Shown here: positions 41,154 through 51,263 of the stretch, piece by piece
How positions within the stretch are numbered: the first letter of the stretch is position 1
How the letters are laid out: the number at the start of each line of letters is the position of its first letter
Source: SIG440 sp045120135
GTDB lineage: Bacteria > Bacillota > Clostridia > Monoglobales > Monoglobaceae
DNA: 64,000 nt
Direction: 5' to 3'
Assembly (NCBI GenBank): GCA_045120135.1
Contig: JBGVEN010000015.1
Location: 124,001 to 188,000 of the forward strand
Notes under the pieces: model-generated
Seen by the model: only the letters and a program-made list of their open reading frames with translations
Told to the model about the DNA's origin: nothing
The model's database searches: none
Program-made: the position numbers and the translations under genes

Positions 41154-42675
41154 CTATTTCCGCCTCCTCATCAAAGAATATAATGTCGTCCTGTATCATA
41201 CTGATTTCAAAATGCAGCTTCTTAAGTTTTCTTGCACGCTTTCGCCTTTCGTACAAGCCTAAAATCTGAATGGTAATAAGTGGTGTCATAGCAATCATAG
41301 CTACAATACCAAAGGCATCTGTCATCAGATTTCCGCCTATTGCCTCGCAGGCACCCATCGCAAAGGGAAGCAAAAATGTTGATGTCATCGGTCCGCTTGC
41401 AACACCGCCTGAGTCAAACGCAATACCCGTGTAGATATTTGGCACAAAAAAGCTTATGACAAGAGATACTGCATAACCAACAATTAAAAACGGCATTATC
41501 GGAATACCGGTGAGTACTCTCAGCATCGAAATGCCGACCGAAGCAGACACACCAACTGAAAGTGCAACTGCAACCGACTTCTGCGATATACCACCGTTCG
41601 TTATTTCACTTACCTGTCTTTTAAGCGAATGCACCGCAGGTTCAGCAGAAACAACAAAGTAACCCATAAGCATACCTATCGGTATAAGCAAATTTTTAAT
41701 CGTGCTTCCAGCAATCTTTGCACCAAGCAATCTGCCTGCCGGCATAAATCCGACATTCGCACCGGTCAGAAACATAACAAGACCGATATATGTATACACA
41801 AAGCCGACAGACATTTTAAGGATATAATGTATATGAAATCTTCTTGTGACAAGCTGAAAAATAATAAACAGTAAAACAATCGGAACAAAGGCAACTGCAA
41901 CTTCCTCTGCAAAGAGCGGTAAAGCAAGAGTAAACTGATGAAATGCTTCCGTTGTTGTTAGAACATTTATTATCTCATAAGCCGATGTTGCTGCATGAGG
42001 CTTAAAGAATATGCTTAACAAAAGCACCGAAAGAATAGGGCCTATACTGCAAAGTGCAACCAGACCAAAGCTGTGCTCGCCCGTGTTCTTTCCCTTTTTA
42101 CTTGACGCAAGGCCTGCGCCCAGAGCCATTATGAATGGTACTGTAATGGGTCCGGTTGTAACACCGCCGGAGTCAAATGCGGTTGGAACAAACTCGCTTG
42201 GTGCAAAAAAGGATAAGCCAACAATCAGAATATAGAATACCAAAAGAAGCCCTCTCAGCGGGATTTTCTTTTTATTCCTAACCAATGTAATGCTAAGGAA
42301 AACTCCCACACCAATCCCAACACAAACAATCAACATTGCATTGGGGATTGTGGGGACCTGCTGGGCAAGCACCTGCAAATCAGGCTCCGACACCGTAATC
42401 AAAAATCCAAGAATGAAGCAAATAATAAGCGAAAGTATTATTTTGTTGTTCTTATTTAACGATTTACCAATTCCGTCGCCCAAAGGTTCCATAGAAATTC
42501 CCGAACCTACTGTAAAAAAGCTCATTCCTAAAACAAGCAGAGTAGTCCCGAATAAAAACAGAACCAGCACCCCAGTATCCAGCGATACACAGGTAACAGA
42601 AAGCACAAGAACAATAATCGCAATCGGCAAAACCGATGTTAGTGATTCTTTAATTGATGCGAAAATATGCGTCAT
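41146..42675 (-). CDS. DUF1538 membrane protein, two-fold internal repeat (509 aa)
   Basis: The protein has about 12 hydrophobic segments in two homologous halves. Matching landmarks are VSEPDLQVLAQQV (95-107) with VSAEPAVHSLKRQV (342-355), and FDSGGVTTGPIT (167-178) with FDSGGVASGPMT (420-431). The repeated FDSGGV-xx-GP loops look like re-entrant substrate loops of a transporter with inverted or tandem repeat symmetry. DUF1538 proteins have no assigned function. The P-II-like gene follows with overlapping codons, suggesting regulated transport. Confidence 0.82.
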   Translation of the reverse strand: MTHIFASIKESLTSVLPIAIIVLVLSVTCVSLDTGVLVLFLFGTTLLVLGMSFFTVGSGISMEPLGDGIGKSLNKNNKIILSLIICFILGFLITVSEPDLQVLAQQVPTIPNAMLIVCVGIGVGVFLSITLVRNKKKIPLRGLLLVFYILIVGLSFFAPSEFVPTAFDSGGVTTGPITVPFIMALGAGLASSKKGKNTGEHSFGLVALCSIGPILSVLLLSIFFKPHAATSAYEIINVLTTTEAFHQFTLALPLFAEEVAVAFVPIVLLFIIFQLVTRRFHIHYILKMSVGFVYTYIGLVMFLTGANVGFMPAGRLLGAKIAGSTIKNLLIPIGMLMGYFVVSAEPAVHSLKRQVSEITNGGISQKSVAVALSVGVSASVGISMLRVLTGIPIMPFLIVGYAVSLVISFFVPNIYTGIAFDSGGVASGPMTSTFLLPFAMGACEAIGGNLMTDAFGIVAMIAMTPLITIQILGLYERRKRARKLKKLHFEISMIQDDIIFFDEEAEIDE

Positions 42676-42740
42676 TTTATAAAGCTCCCCATTTTAAACT
42701 TTTCTCAGATTGTGCTGCAAATTCAATAGGCAACAAATTT

Positions 42741-45575
42741 TTAATTTCTCTCCAAAACTTCTTTAAGGTAAATACCGGTATACGACTCCTTGCATTTTGC
42801 CACTTGTTCCGGAGTGCCGCAGGCAACCACCTCGCCGCCGCGATTTCCACCCTCGGGTCCAAGGTCAATTATATAATCGGCAGTTTTAATTACATCCAGA
42901 TTATGCTCGATAAGAATTACTGTGTTCCCTGCATCAACCAGTCTTTGCAGCACTTCTATAAGCTTATGAACATCTGCGGTGTGCAGACCCGTTGTCGGCT
43001 CGTCCAGAATATATACTGTTTTGCCGGTACTGCGTTTGCTGAGCTCGGTTGCAAGCTTTACCCTCTGTGCCTCACCACCCGAAAGTGTTGTCGACGACTG
43101 TCCGATTTTGATATATCCGAGGCCCACCTCGTAAAGAGTCCTCAGCCGGTTCGCAATTTTAGGAATATTTTCAAAGAACTCAACGCCTTCTTCAACCGTC
43201 ATTTCCAGTACATCACTGATATTTTTCCCCTTATACTTAACTTCAAGAGTCTCACGGTTATAGCGTTTGCCACCACAGACCTCGCAGGGCATATATATAT
43301 CCGGCAAAAAGTGCATCTCTATTTTGATAATTCCGTCGCCCTGACAGGACTCGCATCTTCCGCCCTTGACATTAAAGCTGAATCTGCCCGGACTGTAACC
43401 CCGTGATTTTGCCTCAGGCGTTGCCGCAAACAAATTGCGGATATCGCCGAAAAGTCCCGTATAGGTTGCCGGATTGGAGCGTGGAGTTCTGCCGATTGGC
43501 GATTGGTCAATGTTGATAACCTTATCAAGATATTCCAGTCCGGTAATATTCTTATATTTACCGGGCTTTTGCTTTGCGTGATTAAGTTCATTAGCAAGAA
43601 CCTTATACAAAATCTCGTTAATAAGCGAGCTTTTTCCACTGCCCGAAACACCTGTAACACAAGTCGCTGTACCAAGCGGAATTTTTACCGTTATATCTTT
43701 GAGGTTGTTCTGTGAAGCACCAACGACTTTCAGAAATTTTCCATTGCCACGGCGTCGTTCTTCGGGAACGGGAATTTTCTTTTTACCACTGAGATAAAGT
43801 CCTGTCTCGGATTTCTCACACTTCTTAATATCCTCAACTGTACCCTCAGCAATAACCTCACCGCCGTGAATACCTGCACCCGGACCGATATCTACTATAT
43901 GGTCAGCCGCATACATTGTATCCTCATCGTGCTCTACCACAATCAATGTGTTACCCAAATCACGGAGGCGTTTCAGCATTTCAATCAGCTTGTGGTTATC
44001 CCTTTGGTGAAGACCTATACTCGGCTCATCAAGAATATAAAGAACACCCATAAGACCCGAGCCAATCTGGCTTGCAAGACGGATACGCTGAGCCTCACCG
44101 CCCGATAGAGTTCCGCTGGAACGGGAAAGGGTAAGGTAGTCGAGACCCACGCTGACCAGAAACTTCATTCTGTCTTTTATTTCCTTTAATATCTGATTAC
44201 CGATTAATTTCTCTCTCTCACTAAGCTCAATTTTATCAAAAAACTCCAGACCCTCACTAATTGAAAAGTTGCAAACCTCGTTAATATTGAGACCCTTTAC
44301 AGTTACCGCAAGGCTCTCTTTACGCAGTCTTGTGCCACCGCAATCAGGACAGGGCATTGAGTACATAAGCTCCTGAATTTCACGCTTTGCCCATTCGGAA
44401 TTTGTTTCGTTATATCTTCTTTCAATATTATTTAAAAGTCCTTCAAATCTGGCATACTGCTCACCCTTAGCATATTTGCGTTCATAGGAAAGTCGAATTT
44501 TGTCACCGCCTGTCCCGTGCATAAGAATATCCACAATATCTTCAGGCAAATCCTTGAACGGAGTATCAAGACTAAACCCGTAGTTTTCCGAAAGACCTTT
44601 ATAGTACATTGCGGAAATGCTGGTTTTATCAGTTCCGGTCCAGCCATAGCAATTAATTGCACCCTCATTAATACTTTTAGTCTTGTCAGGAATAAGCTTA
44701 TCAGGGTCAATAATCTCCACGCTTCCCAGTCCCATACAATGGGGACACGCACCGTAAGGTGTATTGAACGAGAACATACGTGGCGTAAGCTCCTCAATAT
44801 TAATTCCACAATCGTCGCAGGCATAGTTCTGGCTGAACATCATTTCGCTGTTGTCGTCGGGCAGCTGTATAACAACGAGACCATTAGCCATCTTAAGTGC
44901 AGTTTCAAGGGAATCGGTAAGTCTTTTTTCAATTCCTTCACGCACAACAAGGCGGTCAACCACTATTTCGATATTATGCTTCTTCTGTTTATCCAATACG
45001 ATTTCATCCGAGGCTGGGTCATACGTCTCGCCATCAACACGCACTCGAACAAAGCCGTCTTTAACAGCCTTTTCAAAAACCTTTGAATATTCGCCCTTAC
45101 GACCTCTGACTACCGGAGCAAGAACCTGAAACTTAGTTTTTTCGGGTAATTCCAGCACGGCATCGACAATCTGGTCGATTGACTGGGAATGTATTTCCTT
45201 GCCACACTTAGGACAATGGGGAACACCAATGCGGGCATACAGAAGTCTTATATAGTCATAAATCTCCGTGACCGTACCCACAGTTGAACGGGGATTTTTG
45301 CTCGTCGTCTTCTGGTCAATGGAAATTGCCGGAGACAAGCCGTCGATTGACTCCACATTAGGCTTTTCCATCTGGCCAAGGAACTGACGGGCATACGCTG
45401 AAAGCGATTCTACATACCGCCTTTGTCCCTCTGCATAAATCGTTTCAAATGCAAGAGACGACTTGCCCGAACCGCTGAGTCCGGTCAACACAACCAGCTT
45501 GTCACGGGGAATTTTTACATCTATCCCCTTGAGGTTATTCTCCCTTGCTCCTTTAATATCTATATATTTATGCAT
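42741..45575 (-). CDS. uvrA: excinuclease ABC subunit A
   Basis: UvrA (944 aa) is the damage-sensing dimeric ATPase of nucleotide excision repair. Two ABC modules are visible: Walker A GLSGSGKSSLAF (about 33-44) and GVSGSGKSSLIN (about 640), with matching LSGGEAQR signatures and zinc modules (CPDCGGTR, CEVCGGKRY). The start is the ATG in TGATG, where the A is shared with the uvrB stop; AAGGAG lies 7 nt upstream. Confidence 0.98.
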   Translation of the reverse strand: MHKYIDIKGARENNLKGIDVKIPRDKLVVLTGLSGSGKSSLAFETIYAEGQRRYVESLSAYARQFLGQMEKPNVESIDGLSPAISIDQKTTSKNPRSTVGTVTEIYDYIRLLYARIGVPHCPKCGKEIHSQSIDQIVDAVLELPEKTKFQVLAPVVRGRKGEYSKVFEKAVKDGFVRVRVDGETYDPASDEIVLDKQKKHNIEIVVDRLVVREGIEKRLTDSLETALKMANGLVVIQLPDDNSEMMFSQNYACDDCGINIEELTPRMFSFNTPYGACPHCMGLGSVEIIDPDKLIPDKTKSINEGAINCYGWTGTDKTSISAMYYKGLSENYGFSLDTPFKDLPEDIVDILMHGTGGDKIRLSYERKYAKGEQYARFEGLLNNIERRYNETNSEWAKREIQELMYSMPCPDCGGTRLRKESLAVTVKGLNINEVCNFSISEGLEFFDKIELSEREKLIGNQILKEIKDRMKFLVSVGLDYLTLSRSSGTLSGGEAQRIRLASQIGSGLMGVLYILDEPSIGLHQRDNHKLIEMLKRLRDLGNTLIVVEHDEDTMYAADHIVDIGPGAGIHGGEVIAEGTVEDIKKCEKSETGLYLSGKKKIPVPEERRRGNGKFLKVVGASQNNLKDITVKIPLGTATCVTGVSGSGKSSLINEILYKVLANELNHAKQKPGKYKNITGLEYLDKVINIDQSPIGRTPRSNPATYTGLFGDIRNLFAATPEAKSRGYSPGRFSFNVKGGRCESCQGDGIIKIEMHFLPDIYMPCEVCGGKRYNRETLEVKYKGKNISDVLEMTVEEGVEFFENIPKIANRLRTLYEVGLGYIKIGQSSTTLSGGEAQRVKLATELSKRSTGKTVYILDEPTTGLHTADVHKLIEVLQRLVDAGNTVILIEHNLDVIKTADYIIDLGPEGGNRGGEVVACGTPEQVAKCKESYTGIYLKEVLERN

Positions 45576-47539
45576 CACTGTTCTCCTTGTATTCTCTTTA
45601 TCTCATCACGCAGCTTCGCCGCAAGCTCAAACTGCAACAGTTCTGCCGCCTTCTTCATCTCAACCGTTAACTCCGCAATTGTCCTTTCGGCAACAACTGC
45701 ACTGTCAGGCTGTTTTGTTCTTGGCTTTGCTTCGTCACCGCTCACTGTTGCCTCAATAACATCACGAACATCCTTTTTGATTGACTGCGGAGTAATCCCG
45801 TGTTCTTCATTGTATTCACTCTGGATTTTCCGACGGCGTTCTGTCTCGGTAATCGCACGATGCATTGAGCCTGTAATCCTGTCTGCGTACATTATTACCG
45901 AACCGTTTGCGTTTCGTGCCGCACGGCCTATGGTCTGGATAAGCGAAGTATCGGAACGCAGAAAGCCTTCCTGGTCGGCATCAAGGATAGCAACCAACGA
46001 AACTTCGGGAATATCAAGGCCCTCTCTAAGGAGGTTTATTCCCACAAGAACATCAAACACACCAAGACGAAGGTCACGGATAATCTCCATTCGTTCAATG
46101 GTCTCAACCTCAGAGTGGAGGTATCTTACCTTAACGCCCATTTCTGCAAAGTAATCCGTTAATCGTTCCGCCATCTTTTTGGTGAGAGTGGTAACAAGCA
46201 CCCTCTCGCCCTTCTCGGTACGGGCACATATCTCGCCATAAAGGTCTTCCACCTGACCCTCTACGGGACGGACATCAATCTTCGGGTCAAGCAGACCTGT
46301 CGGTCGGATTACCTGCTCTACCACCTGCGATGAGCGTTCAGTCTCAAATTCAGCAGGTGTTGCACTTACAAAAATTGCTTGATTTATATGGTCGTAGAAT
46401 TCATCAAAATTAAGGGGTCTGTTATCGTATGCTGACGGAAGACGGAATCCGTACTCCACAAGATTTGTCTTTCGGGCACGGTCGCCGGCATACATTGCAC
46501 GAACCTGCGGAATTGTAACATGGGACTCATCAACTATCAGCAAAAAGTCCTTGGGCAAATAGTCAAGCAGAGTAAACGGTGGACTACCCTCCGCTCTTCC
46601 GCTTATATGCCGTGAGTAGTTCTCTATGCCCTGACAAAATCCCGTTTCGCGAAGCATTTCCATATCATACTGGGTTCGCTGTCTTATACGCTGTGCCTCA
46701 ATCAACTTGTCGTCTGCCTCAAACTCTTTAACCCGTCTTTCCATCTCGTCAAGAATTGCAGGAACGGCACGGTCAAGCTTCTCCTTACCGGCAACATAAT
46801 GCGATGCCGGATAAATTGCACAATGCTTCAGTACCGAAATTACCTCGCCCGTTACCGAGCCGATTTCCGCAATCCGGTCAACCTCGTCACCGAAGAATTC
46901 TATACGAATTGCATTACCACTGGAATATGACGGAAATACATCAATAACATCCCCACGAACGCGAAACTTATTACGTGAAAAATCCACATCGTTACGCTCG
47001 TACTGAATTTCAATCAGTTTTTTTATTACCTCGTCACGGTCGGCAATATTGCCTGTTCGTAGAGACACCACCATATTGTTATAATCAATCGGGTCGCCCA
47101 GACCATAAATACAGGACACGCTTGCAACAATGATTACATCCTTGCGTTCAAACAACGCAGCAGTTGCAGAATGCCTGAGCTTATCAATATCATCATTGGT
47201 CTGAGCATCCTTTTCAATGTATGTGTCGGAGTGCGGAATATACGCTTCGGGCTGATAATAGTCATAATACGAAACAAAATATTCCACAGCATTTTCGGGG
47301 AATATCTCCTTAAATTCACTGCAAAGCTGTGCGGCAAGGGTTTTGTTATGTGCAAGCACAAGTGTCGGCTTGTTTACATTTTTAATAACATTAGCCATTG
47401 TAAAGGTTTTGCCCGAGCCGGTAACGCCCAATAAGGTCTGGAACTTATCACCACGTAAAACGCCACGGCTTAGTTTTTCAATAGCCTGCGGCTGATCGCC
47501 GCTTGGTGCATATGGCGAATGTATTGTAAATTCCGGCAT
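45575..47539 (-). CDS. uvrB: excinuclease ABC subunit B
   Basis: UvrB (654 aa) verifies damage and recruits UvrC. Seen: SGDQPQAIEKLSRGV, Walker A LLGVTGSGKTFT, the beta-hairpin region FVSYYDYYQPEAYIPHSDTY, SVSCIYGLGDP, and helicase motifs DESHVTIPQVRAMY and GRAARNANG. A C-terminal UVR motif (about 620-654) is present. The ATG at 47539 follows AGGAGG at 8 nt; a TTG two codons earlier is in frame. Confidence 0.98.
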   Translation of the reverse strand: MPEFTIHSPYAPSGDQPQAIEKLSRGVLRGDKFQTLLGVTGSGKTFTMANVIKNVNKPTLVLAHNKTLAAQLCSEFKEIFPENAVEYFVSYYDYYQPEAYIPHSDTYIEKDAQTNDDIDKLRHSATAALFERKDVIIVASVSCIYGLGDPIDYNNMVVSLRTGNIADRDEVIKKLIEIQYERNDVDFSRNKFRVRGDVIDVFPSYSSGNAIRIEFFGDEVDRIAEIGSVTGEVISVLKHCAIYPASHYVAGKEKLDRAVPAILDEMERRVKEFEADDKLIEAQRIRQRTQYDMEMLRETGFCQGIENYSRHISGRAEGSPPFTLLDYLPKDFLLIVDESHVTIPQVRAMYAGDRARKTNLVEYGFRLPSAYDNRPLNFDEFYDHINQAIFVSATPAEFETERSSQVVEQVIRPTGLLDPKIDVRPVEGQVEDLYGEICARTEKGERVLVTTLTKKMAERLTDYFAEMGVKVRYLHSEVETIERMEIIRDLRLGVFDVLVGINLLREGLDIPEVSLVAILDADQEGFLRSDTSLIQTIGRAARNANGSVIMYADRITGSMHRAITETERRRKIQSEYNEEHGITPQSIKKDVRDVIEATVSGDEAKPRTKQPDSAVVAERTIAELTVEMKKAAELLQFELAAKLRDEIKRIQGEQ

Positions 47540-47557
47540 TTGCAAAACCTCCTTTTT

Positions 47558-48292
47558 TTATATTAACTGAATTTCATACTCACTCTCTAAGTCTTTCTGA
47601 GTTTTCACCTTTTTAAGATATCCATTCTGGCGAATGCTGTAGCATTCTTCTCCGGATATAATTACGCTGTCTAAAAACTTTATATCAACAGCTGCAAAAG
47701 CATCGTTCAATTGACGGGACAGAGAAATATCCTCAAACGAAGGTGCAGCGCTTCCGCAAGGATGATTATGGACCACAAGAGCCACAGCCGCATTGTCGTA
47801 AATCGCCTGTTTTACCACCTGTTTGGGATGTATGTAGGTATGTGTTTCACCGCCCTTTGAAATCCGGCTGACACAGCGCAGCCTGAATGATGAGTTCAAG
47901 CTAAAAAGATATGCCTCCTCAAGCATTTTGCCATAGAAAAATGTGGATGCGTAATCCTTTATCTCTTTCTCGGTAAACAGACGTGGTGGTTGATTATATT
48001 TAAGATTTCTTTCGGTTATCCCCAAAAGCGACGGCAATATTTTTAGGAATTTTGCAGTTCTTTCGCCAATATCCTTAAACTCCGTCAATTGTTCAACATC
48101 TGCATTAAATACGCCCGAAAGAGAACCAAAGCGTTTAAGCAACTCATGGGCTAATTCATTGACATTTTTTCTCGGGATGACTGAAAACAGAATATATTCA
48201 AGCTGCTCGTGGGGTTCAAGAAATTCTAATCCGTCTCTGGCAACCTTTTTATCAAGTCGCTCTCGGTGTTTGTCATGTATTCCGTCACTCAC
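47558..48292 (-). CDS. RadC-like JAB/MPN domain protein (244 aa)
   Basis: The protein has an N-terminal helix-hairpin-helix-like part (about 50-85; LLKRFGSLSGVFNADVEQL) and a RadC JAMM domain with metal-ligand motif VVHNHPCGSAAPSFEDISLS (His-x-His-x10-Asp). The usual HNHPSGDPxPS has here become HNHPCGSAAPS, but the metal-binding residues are kept. RadC is not actually a proven repair protein despite its name. Its position directly upstream of uvrB and overlapping the rluD gene by 4 bp suggests one operon. Confidence 0.85.
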   Translation of the reverse strand: MSDGIHDKHRERLDKKVARDGLEFLEPHEQLEYILFSVIPRKNVNELAHELLKRFGSLSGVFNADVEQLTEFKDIGERTAKFLKILPSLLGITERNLKYNQPPRLFTEKEIKDYASTFFYGKMLEEAYLFSLNSSFRLRCVSRISKGGETHTYIHPKQVVKQAIYDNAAVALVVHNHPCGSAAPSFEDISLSRQLNDAFAAVDIKFLDSVIISGEECYSIRQNGYLKKVKTQKDLESEYEIQLI

Positions 48293-49197
48293 TTATCCCG
48301 CCTCCTTAGTCTGACCAATACTTCTTCAAAATAATCCGGTGCAGCTTTTTCAAATTCCATGTATTCTCCCAAAACCGGATGGATAAAACCAACCTTTCGC
48401 GCATGAAGGAGCTGACCATTTAGCTTAAACTCCTCCTTTTTTCTGCCATAGACCGGGTCACCAACTATCGGATGTCCGTTCTTTGACATATGAACCCGTA
48501 TCTGGTGAGTTCTGCCCGTTTCAAGCCGGCATCTCACCAAAGTATATTGGTCAAATCTCTCCAAAACATAAAAGTGCGTTACCGCATCTCTTGAATTTTT
48601 GTATTTAATTGTCATTTTTTTACGGTCTTTCGGGTCTCTGCCGATTGGAGCATCTATCGTACCCGAATCCTCTTTTATTTTGCCGTGAACAAGCGCCATG
48701 TATTCGCGGGTAAGGCTATGAGCCTTTATCTGCTCTGAAAGACCAAGATGGGCACGGTCGTCCTTGGCAACAAGCAAAAGTCCGCTTGTGTCTTTGTCTA
48801 TTCGATGGAGTATTCCGGGACGTACCTCCCCGTTTATTCCGGACAGATTATCACCGCAATGCGCCATAAGGGCATTCACCAAAGTCCCCTCAAGGTTGCC
48901 TGCGGCAGGATGAACCACCATTCCCTGAGGCTTGTTGACAACAAGCATATGCTCATCCTCGTAGACTATATCAAGCGGTATTTCCTCCGCCTTTAACTCG
49001 GTATCCTTTGGCGGCGGAATTGTCAGCTCAATTTTATCGCCCTCGCGCAGTTTATAATTTGCCTTTACGACACTACCATTTACCTTAATATTTCCATCCA
49101 AAATCAGCTTTTGTATTCTTGACCTTGTAAGCTCGGCATTTGACTCGGCAAGAAACACATCCAGCCTTGTACCCGAAGTTTCAACGCAAATCTGCAT
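48289..49197 (-). CDS. rluD: RluD/RluA family pseudouridine synthase
   Basis: The enzyme (302 aa) isomerises uridine in 23S rRNA. It has an S4 domain at about 10-70 (GTRLDVFLAESNAELTRSRI), catalytic motif HRIDKDTSGLLLVAKDD, and the C-terminal ETGRTHQIRVHMSKNGHPIV. The ATG at 49197 follows GAAGGAGG and overlaps the end of lspA by 17 bp. The order lspA-rluD is typical of Firmicutes. Confidence 0.93.
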   Translation of the reverse strand: MQICVETSGTRLDVFLAESNAELTRSRIQKLILDGNIKVNGSVVKANYKLREGDKIELTIPPPKDTELKAEEIPLDIVYEDEHMLVVNKPQGMVVHPAAGNLEGTLVNALMAHCGDNLSGINGEVRPGILHRIDKDTSGLLLVAKDDRAHLGLSEQIKAHSLTREYMALVHGKIKEDSGTIDAPIGRDPKDRKKMTIKYKNSRDAVTHFYVLERFDQYTLVRCRLETGRTHQIRVHMSKNGHPIVGDPVYGRKKEEFKLNGQLLHARKVGFIHPVLGEYMEFEKAAPDYFEEVLVRLRRRDK

Positions 49198-49669
49198 TTT
49201 TTTCTGCCTCCTTCGAGTATGATTTAAGCTTGTCCTCAATAAAAAGTACAAAAATCGCAATCAATCCTGCGCCAATACACACAAAAATATCAGCAATATT
49301 GAACACGGGGAAATCAATAATCCTGAAATCAAGAAAATCAACCACAAAGCCCAGAGTAATTCTGTCAATCATATTTCCGACTGCACCTGCTAAAACAAAG
49401 CAAAGTCCCAAGCTAAGAGTTTTTGAACGGTTTTTATACTTCCAGAATGCATAGACAATTACCGGAATTGCAACCAATGCCACTATAACAAAAAACCATA
49501 TTTTATTCTGAAGTATTCCAAATGCAGCGCCTCTGTTTTCAACATAAGTTAAATGAAATACACCCTCCAAAATCGGTATACTGCCTATTTGAGAAAGGTC
49601 TGTTCTTGCCCAAAGCTTCACCAGAAAATCCAGCACTATTATCCCTATGCACAAAGCAAAATAAAACAT
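49181..49669 (-). CDS. lspA: lipoprotein signal peptidase II
   Basis: LspA (162 aa) cleaves prolipoprotein signal peptides in the membrane. Four helices and the catalytic aspartates are visible: VENRGAAFGIL, VLAGAVGNMIDRITLGFV (first Asp) and FPVFNIADIFVCIG (second Asp). It is the first gene of the lspA-rluD-radC-like-uvrBA run, set apart from divIVA by a terminator. Confidence 0.96.
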   Translation of the reverse strand: MFYFALCIGIIVLDFLVKLWARTDLSQIGSIPILEGVFHLTYVENRGAAFGILQNKIWFFVIVALVAIPVIVYAFWKYKNRSKTLSLGLCFVLAGAVGNMIDRITLGFVVDFLDFRIIDFPVFNIADIFVCIGAGLIAIFVLFIEDKLKSYSKEAEKNADLR

Positions 49670-49753
49670 AATTTTTCTCCGTTAAAAATTTTAAATAAAC
49701 GGCATAACCGCTTTTGTTTTTATCAAGTATACCGGGAAAATCCTATTATACCA

Positions 49754-49789
49754 AAAATCTGTTTCCCAAGGACATACCTCGGGAAACAG
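49754..49789 (-). terminator. terminator after divIVA
   Basis: On the minus strand CTGTTTCCCGAGG pairs with CCTTGGGAAACAG (one G-U), loop TATGT, then ATTTTTGG. It lies 25 bp after the divIVA stop. Confidence 0.85.
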
Positions 49790-49813
49790 ATTGCCATATC
49801 AAAAGTCTTTTAA

Positions 49814-50464
49814 TTATTCAGCATCCGCTGCAGGTTCTTCCGTTTCATCAGTATCTGCTGCAACATACTCGCCCTTTTCATTAACAGTCAGCTTGGGAAG
49901 CTCCATTGTAACCCGTTCCAGCTTTTCAAGAGTCGACATAACCTGTTCAGGCTGGTCATCAGTAACAGGCTCAAGTTCAACATGCTTGGGTTCAACCTTA
50001 ATATCGGTGGTGTTTGCCGTGGGCATACTGAATTCCTTAACTATATCAAGCTGTGAAGTCAGAAGCGAAATGATCCTTGTTCTGAAAACTTCAACGCTAC
50101 GTTTCATTTCCTCATACTCGTAGCTTACGCGAGTCACTTCACGGCTGGCATCGGAAAGCAGTTGGGATGCCTTTGTTTCAGCATCGGCAATAATATTCTC
50201 CGCTTTCTTTTTAGCATTCTGAACAACCTCATCGCCTGCACTCTGGGCAACAAGAATTGCACTCTGGAGAGCCTCCTCCATCGCCTTATACTGTTTAATC
50301 GCATTAGACAGCATATTAATTTTATCTTTGTTTGCAAGATTTTCTTTGTAGATAAGCTCATAGTTCTCGCTGATTACGTGCATAAACTCCTGAACTTCAA
50401 CCTTATTATAGCCCGAAAGCTCCTTTTTAAATTTTCTGTTTTCAATTTCCAATGGTGTCAGCAT
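49814..50464 (-). CDS. divIVA: DivIVA family cell-division/polarity protein (216 aa)
   Basis: The N-terminal membrane-binding segment is MLTPLEIENRKFKKELSGYN, followed by long coiled coils (about 25-145) with the VQEFMHVISENYELIYKEN start. The C-terminal ~70 residues are acidic and disordered (ETEEPAADAE end). DivIVA marks negatively curved membranes at septa and poles. It is the last gene of the miaB-to-divIVA run. Confidence 0.93.
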   Translation of the reverse strand: MLTPLEIENRKFKKELSGYNKVEVQEFMHVISENYELIYKENLANKDKINMLSNAIKQYKAMEEALQSAILVAQSAGDEVVQNAKKKAENIIADAETKASQLLSDASREVTRVSYEYEEMKRSVEVFRTRIISLLTSQLDIVKEFSMPTANTTDIKVEPKHVELEPVTDDQPEQVMSTLEKLERVTMELPKLTVNEKGEYVAADTDETEEPAADAE

Positions 50465-50498
50465 AAAGAATCACCTCTAAAAAATTTAAAATTTGTTG

Positions 50499-51263
50499 CT
50501 ATATCGCTTTTTCAATGCAAACCCCAAGCCGTCCTTTTTTTGTGGAATTAATAGGCTCAGCCAGCCTGAACCTACCCTTTCCCCGAACCGAAAAGGTATC
50601 TCCCGGATTTATTTGCAATGATACATTGTCGCATTCCAGCCAGTTAACACTGACTCTCTTGCTTTTTATAACCTCCGCCGCAACACTGCGTGAGGTTTTA
50701 AGTGCCGCTGCAACAATACAATCCAGCCTAAGTGCAGCAACAGTTGTGCGTATCTCCTCGACCTTGCGCCCCGGCACTTCAATTTCATCAGTTGCGACTT
50801 TACGAATTTTCACACCGCATCTTCCCACCTTATCAAGATTGGAAATTATGTAGTCACCAATATCGTCTGCCGCAAATACCAAGGTCTTATCCTCAAGGCA
50901 CAGTATATCACCTATTTTTTCACGGCGAATACCGAGTCCTAAAAGACTTCCCAGAAAATCCCGATGATTTAATGTCCCTATATCTCTGCCGTAAATTTCA
51001 AGCACCGAGATAAACTCTGCTTCCGCACCATCCTCAGCATATTCAGGAAGTGCAACAAACATACACCTCTCAGCATCGGGATAACCGCCGTAAAATATCA
51101 TCCGGATATTTGCCGCACATATCTGCCTTTGATGCGCTTTTATGAATGCCGCCTCAGCAGGGGTCAAAAACCCCAACGCCTTAGCAATATATTGCTTTTC
51201 GCAAAGCGTCACAGTATCCTTAGCCTTTGCAAGCAGCATTTTTTCGTCAATACCCTGCTGCAT
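50499..51263 (-). CDS. ylmH: YlmH-like RNA-binding protein with S4 domain
   Basis: The 254-residue protein has the YlmH N-terminal/middle regions (FLTPAEAAFIKAHQR, RMIFYGGYPDAERCMFVALP, DFLGSLLGLGIRREKIGDIL) and a C-terminal S4 domain (about 178-240; LDCIVAAALKTSRSVAAEVI). YlmH family proteins bind RNA; in Bacillus it is linked to ribosome quality control and to division by gene context. Its start overlaps the sepF stop by one base. Confidence 0.93.
   Translation of the reverse strand: MQQGIDEKMLLAKAKDTVTLCEKQYIAKALGFLTPAEAAFIKAHQRQICAANIRMIFYGGYPDAERCMFVALPEYAEDGAEAEFISVLEIYGRDIGTLNHRDFLGSLLGLGIRREKIGDILCLEDKTLVFAADDIGDYIISNLDKVGRCGVKIRKVATDEIEVPGRKVEEIRTTVAALRLDCIVAAALKTSRSVAAEVIKSKRVSVNWLECDNVSLQINPGDTFSVRGKGRFRLAEPINSTKKGRLGVCIEKAI

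Noticed and set aside
47558..48292. Proven DNA repair role for the RadC-like gene
   Set aside because: The family name is historical; only the JAMM metal motif and the uvrB neighbourhood are visible.
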